Part shown: positions 5,154 through 7,281 of the stretch, in pieces
Layout of the letters: each line of letters begins with the position of its first letter
Position numbering within the stretch: the stretch's first letter is position 1
Assembly: GCA_015487455.1 (NCBI GenBank)
Contig: WFPR01000248.1
Coordinates: 1 to 7,281, forward strand
DNA: 7,281 nucleotides
From: Candidatus Bipolaricaulota bacterium
GTDB taxonomy: Bacteria; Bipolaricaulota; Bipolaricaulia; RBG-16-55-9
Direction of reading: 5' to 3'
Program-made: the position numbers and the translations under genes
The notes under the pieces: model-generated
The model's input: only the letters and a program-made list of their open reading frames with translations
The model's database searches: none
What the model was told of the DNA's origin: nothing

Positions 5154-5624
5154 ATGGCCGTCTTGGAGATCTTGGGGCTCGCGATCTTAGCGCTTCTGGT
5201 GCTCTCCGGGATCTTTTGGGTCATTTTGGCCGTAGCGATCCCCGTGATCGTGATCGTCGCGATCGGGTTCGCGGTGGTCGCCGCGATCGGCGCGGTCTTC
5301 TGGGCCCTGCTGCAGCTCGCGGGGGCGGCGCTCCTGGGCTTGGTGATCGGGGCGCCCCTGCTCCTCGTGGGCGGGGTGGGGTACCTGCTCTGGACGGCGG
5401 CGGGCCGCCGGCGCCTGGCCCGCGCCCGGAAGCGGGCGCTGGACCGTCATCCCCGCTGTCCCAAGTGCTTTCGGACCGTCCCGAAGGAGGCTTCCGTGTG
5501 CCCGCACTGCTTTGCGGACCTGTGGGGGAATTGTCCCGAGTGCGGGCGGATTCACCGTCTGGGCGTGCTCTTCTGTCCCGAGTGCGGGACGAGCCTGCGG
5601 CTGAAGTCGAAGGCTTCCGCTTGA
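5154..5624 (+). CDS. Membrane protein with C-terminal double zinc ribbon (second paralogue)
   Basis: The product is 156 residues. Residues 2-80 are almost wholly hydrophobic (Ile/Val/Ala/Leu), enough for about three membrane helices (roughly 4-28, 29-50, 53-80). A basic GRRRLARARKRALDRH (84-99) would face the cytosol. The tail has CPKC, CPHC, CPEC and CPEC pairs at 102/105, 116/119, 127/130 and 141/144. The spacing between the first three pairs (10 and 7 residues) is identical to that of the preceding protein, and the words VCPHC, DL, NC and CGRI are shared. The two genes therefore look like a duplicated pair whose membrane parts have diverged. The start is well fixed by the strong ribosome binding site at 5140-5146. 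A metal-binding cytosolic domain tethered to the membrane is likely, but the partner is unknown. Confidence 0.82.
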   Translation: MAVLEILGLAILALLVLSGIFWVILAVAIPVIVIVAIGFAVVAAIGAVFWALLQLAGAALLGLVIGAPLLLVGGVGYLLWTAAGRRRLARARKRALDRHPRCPKCFRTVPKEASVCPHCFADLWGNCPECGRIHRLGVLFCPECGTSLRLKSKASA

Positions 5625-5641
5625 GCCTGATCGCGACAGGG

Positions 5642-5646
5642 GGAGG
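5642..5646 (+). promoter_or_regulatory. Ribosome binding site deciding the start of the coiled-coil gene
   Basis: GGAGG lies 8 bases before ATG 5655. The upstream in-frame GTG at 5646 is part of this site (GGAGGTGA) and so is unlikely to be the start. Confidence 0.65.
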
Positions 5647-5654
5647 TGAAGCGT

Positions 5655-5906
5655 ATGGGCTTTGAGTTCGGGCACGGCTTTTCCTCCGGGCGGCGAGGGC
5701 GGTTCGGCTTCCGCATGGGCATGGGCGGGCCGTGGGGCTTTGCGATGGGCTTCGGGCCGATGTGGGTCTGGGCCTTCGAGCCGGGCTACCGCAGCAAGCG
5801 GGCCCTGTTGCGGGAGCTGGAGGCCTATCGCGAGGCCCTGGAGGAGGAGCTGGCCGAGGTCGCCCAGCAGATCGAGGAGCTCAAGCGCGAGCTGGGGGAG
5901 GAATGA
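5655..5906 (+). CDS. Small Gly/Phe/Met-rich protein with C-terminal coiled coil
   Basis: The product is 83 residues from ATG at 5655. Residues 1-45 are rich in Gly, Phe, Met, Arg and Trp (FGHGFSSGRRGRFGFRMGMG, then GPWGFAMGFGPMWVWAFEPG). There is no cysteine and no clear membrane helix, although FAMGFGPMWVWAF could lie in the membrane surface. Residues 46-83 form a charged amphipathic helix (LLRELEAYREALEEELAEVA, QQIEELKRELGEE) with a coiled-coil pattern, which implies dimerisation or docking. The layout, a Gly/Met-rich head followed by a short coil, recalls the small DUF5320-type proteins, but the match is only in style. Its TGA overlaps the ATG of the ABC ATPase gene (ATGA at 5903-5906), so the two are translationally coupled and may act together. 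Confidence 0.7.
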   Translation: MGFEFGHGFSSGRRGRFGFRMGMGGPWGFAMGFGPMWVWAFEPGYRSKRALLRELEAYREALEEELAEVAQQIEELKRELGEE

Positions 5907-6871
5907 GCCAAGAGGTTGTCCTCCGCGTAGAGGAGCTCACCAAGATCTATCGCAGTCGGCGGCAGGGGGAGATCAGGGCCGTCGATCACGTCAGCTTTGC
6001 CGTCCACCGAAACGAGGTCGTCGGGCTGCTCGGCCCCAACGGCGCGGGCAAGACCACGACGATCAAGTGCATCTGTGGGCTGATCCGCCCGACGGCAGGC
6101 CGCATCTGGATCGACGAGATCGACGCCCTGCGCCAGCCCCACAGAGCCCTGGAGAAGATCGCCGCCGTGTTAGAGGGCAACCGCAACGTCTACTGGCGTC
6201 TGACCGTCCGTGACAATCTCGAGTTCTTCGCGGGCCTGCAGGGGCTGCCCCTGCGAAAAGTGAGGGGCTACATCGACGAGCTCATCGAGCTGTTCGGGCT
6301 TCAAGAGAAGGTGAACACGCAAGCCCGCGCTCTCTCGCGGGGGATGCAGCAGAAATTGGCCGTCGCCTGCGCCCTCGTCAAACAAACAGAAATTTTGCTA
6401 CTAGACGAGCCCACCCTGGGGCTGGACGTCGAGACGTCCTACGAGCTGCGGCGGGTCCTCAAGGATTTAGCCCAAAGGGGCGAGCGCACCATCCTGCTCT
6501 CGAGCCACGACATGAGCGTGGTCCAGGACATCTGCGATCGGGTGATCATCATCAACAGGGGGCGCGTTGTCGTCGACGATCGCATTGAAAACTTAAAGCG
6601 GCTCTTCCAGGCGAGCGCCTATCGCTTCGAGGTCGAGGGGCATCTCACCCCCGAGCAGCGGCGCGAACTTCAGGAGCGCTTTGAGCTCCTCAAGATTACA
6701 GACACTGACGGGCGCACAATCATCGAGGCGGAGATGCTCGACCCCTCGCGGGTCTACGAGGTCATCGACGTGCTCAGGCAAAACGGCGCCCGGCTGGAGA
6801 GCGTCGGGAGGCAGTATCCCGATCTAGAAGAGATCTTTTTGAGGATCGTGCGGGGGGAGGCCCGGAAATGA
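5903..6871 (+). CDS. ABC transporter ATP-binding protein (ABC-2 type exporter)
   Basis: The product is 322 residues from ATG at 5903, with GGGGGAGGA directly upstream inside the preceding gene. The frame is open further upstream, but that part is a shadow. Walker A is GPNGAGKTT (44-52). The region that normally holds the Q-loop glutamine reads VLEGNRNVYWRLT, with Glu at 91. The signature is LSRGM (144-148), Walker B is ILLLDE (164-169), the D-loop is LGLD (172-175), and the switch histidine is 202 in SSHD. ATP binding and hydrolysis are thus intact. The degenerate signature and EGNRN block are common in drug- or polysaccharide-type ABC-2 ATPases. Residues about 235-322 form a C-terminal extension typical of this class, ending in the YPDLEEIFL element. 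It pairs with the permease that overlaps it and drives export of an unknown substrate. Confidence 0.93.
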   Translation: MSQEVVLRVEELTKIYRSRRQGEIRAVDHVSFAVHRNEVVGLLGPNGAGKTTTIKCICGLIRPTAGRIWIDEIDALRQPHRALEKIAAVLEGNRNVYWRLTVRDNLEFFAGLQGLPLRKVRGYIDELIELFGLQEKVNTQARALSRGMQQKLAVACALVKQTEILLLDEPTLGLDVETSYELRRVLKDLAQRGERTILLSSHDMSVVQDICDRVIIINRGRVVVDDRIENLKRLFQASAYRFEVEGHLTPEQRRELQERFELLKITDTDGRTIIEAEMLDPSRVYEVIDVLRQNGARLESVGRQYPDLEEIFLRIVRGEARK

Positions 6872-7281
6872 GGCACGCCATCGTCTTAAAGGCCCTGGTA
6901 AAGCGCAACGTCCTCATGGTGGTGCGCTATCCCTTCAACCTCATCGCGGGCTTGATCAGCCTGTTCTTGATCTTCTTGGTGATCTTCTACGGGGCCCAAG
7001 CCGTGGGGGGCGGCAACCCCGCCTTCGGGGCCACCTTAAGCGGGATCGTCATGGGCTTTATGCTCTGGAGCTTCATCGTCTTCGCCTATTCCGACCTCAC
7101 ATGGGACTTCATCAACGAGGCGCAGCAGGGAACGCTGGAGCAGCTCTACATGTCACCCCTAGGGTTTGGCTGGGTCTCCATCTCGCACATCCTGGGGTGG
7201 CTGCTCATCAACCTCATCACCACGTTCGGGATGCTCTTTGCGATGATGGGGATCACGGGGCGTTGGCTCAACGTGGACTTC
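6868..7281 (+). CDS. ABC-2 type transporter permease (5' part only)
   Basis: The first 138 codons are present and the frame is still open at the right edge. Full members are about twice this length. The start ATG at 6868 overlaps the stop of the ATPase gene as ATGA. The N-terminus is cytosolic (MRHAIVLKALVKRNVLMVVR, residues 1-20). It is followed by a first membrane helix (about 23-46, FNLIAGLISLFLIFLVIFYG), a second (about 56-76), the loop NEAQQGTLEQLYMSPLG (83-99) and a third helix (about 104-128). The loop matches the E-x-GTLExLxxSPL element of ABC-2 permeases, which lies at the cytosolic interface with the ATPase. Together with the preceding gene it forms an export complex. The substrate cannot be told from the sequence. 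Confidence 0.9.
   Translation, partial: MRHAIVLKALVKRNVLMVVRYPFNLIAGLISLFLIFLVIFYGAQAVGGGNPAFGATLSGIVMGFMLWSFIVFAYSDLTWDFINEAQQGTLEQLYMSPLGFGWVSISHILGWLLINLITTFGMLFAMMGITGRWLNVDF

Noticed and set aside
5732..5902. N-terminal extension of the ABC ATPase frame
   Set aside because: The ATPase family begins at MSQEVV (5903). The upstream part is shadow sequence over the coiled-coil gene.

Overview
The window is G+C-rich (roughly two thirds by eye), gene-dense bacterial DNA. Nothing in it is diagnostic of a phylum. A TRAP TatT-like TPR protein, a Tat-exported protein, a YhbD-type MerR regulator and a Firmicutes-style bactofilin occur together. That fits a free-living GC-rich bacterium, possibly thermophilic or from a deep-branching candidate phylum, but this is a guess. 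No RNA genes, insertion sequences, CRISPR arrays or phage genes were seen.

Left part, minus strand (1-2624). A ribbon-helix-helix DNA-binding protein (2328-2624) is read leftward. It is followed by a gap of about 200 bases holding two inverted repeats. Then come a secreted TatT-like TPR protein (1244-2128) and, 7 bases on, a protein with a twin-arginine signal (1-1236) that runs off the left edge. The last two look like one transcription unit.

Centre (2625-2740). This is a divergent control region. On the plus strand a good sigma-70-type promoter (TTGACG, 18-base spacer, TACAAT) has an inverted repeat, GTAACA-N6-TGTTAC, in its spacer and -10 box. The first ATG lies 9 bases after the -10 box with no ribosome binding site, so the first plus-strand gene is probably translated from a leaderless mRNA. 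On the minus strand a 10-base tandem repeat overlaps the putative -10 box of the ribbon-helix-helix gene.

Right part, plus strand (2741-7281). Eight tightly packed or overlapping genes appear to form one operon: a YhbD-like MerR-type regulator, a small two-helix membrane protein, a bactofilin-like polymer-forming protein, two related membrane proteins that each end in an eight-cysteine zinc-ribbon pair, a small Gly/Phe/Met-rich coiled-coil protein, an ABC ATPase, and the first half of an ABC-2 permease cut by the right edge. The regulator-bactofilin pairing recalls Bacillus subtilis yhbD-yhbE-yhbF. Here it is extended with zinc-ribbon membrane proteins and an ABC exporter. The layout suggests a membrane-associated bactofilin scaffold working with an efflux or export ABC complex. 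That joint function is inferred from gene order and is not shown by the sequence.
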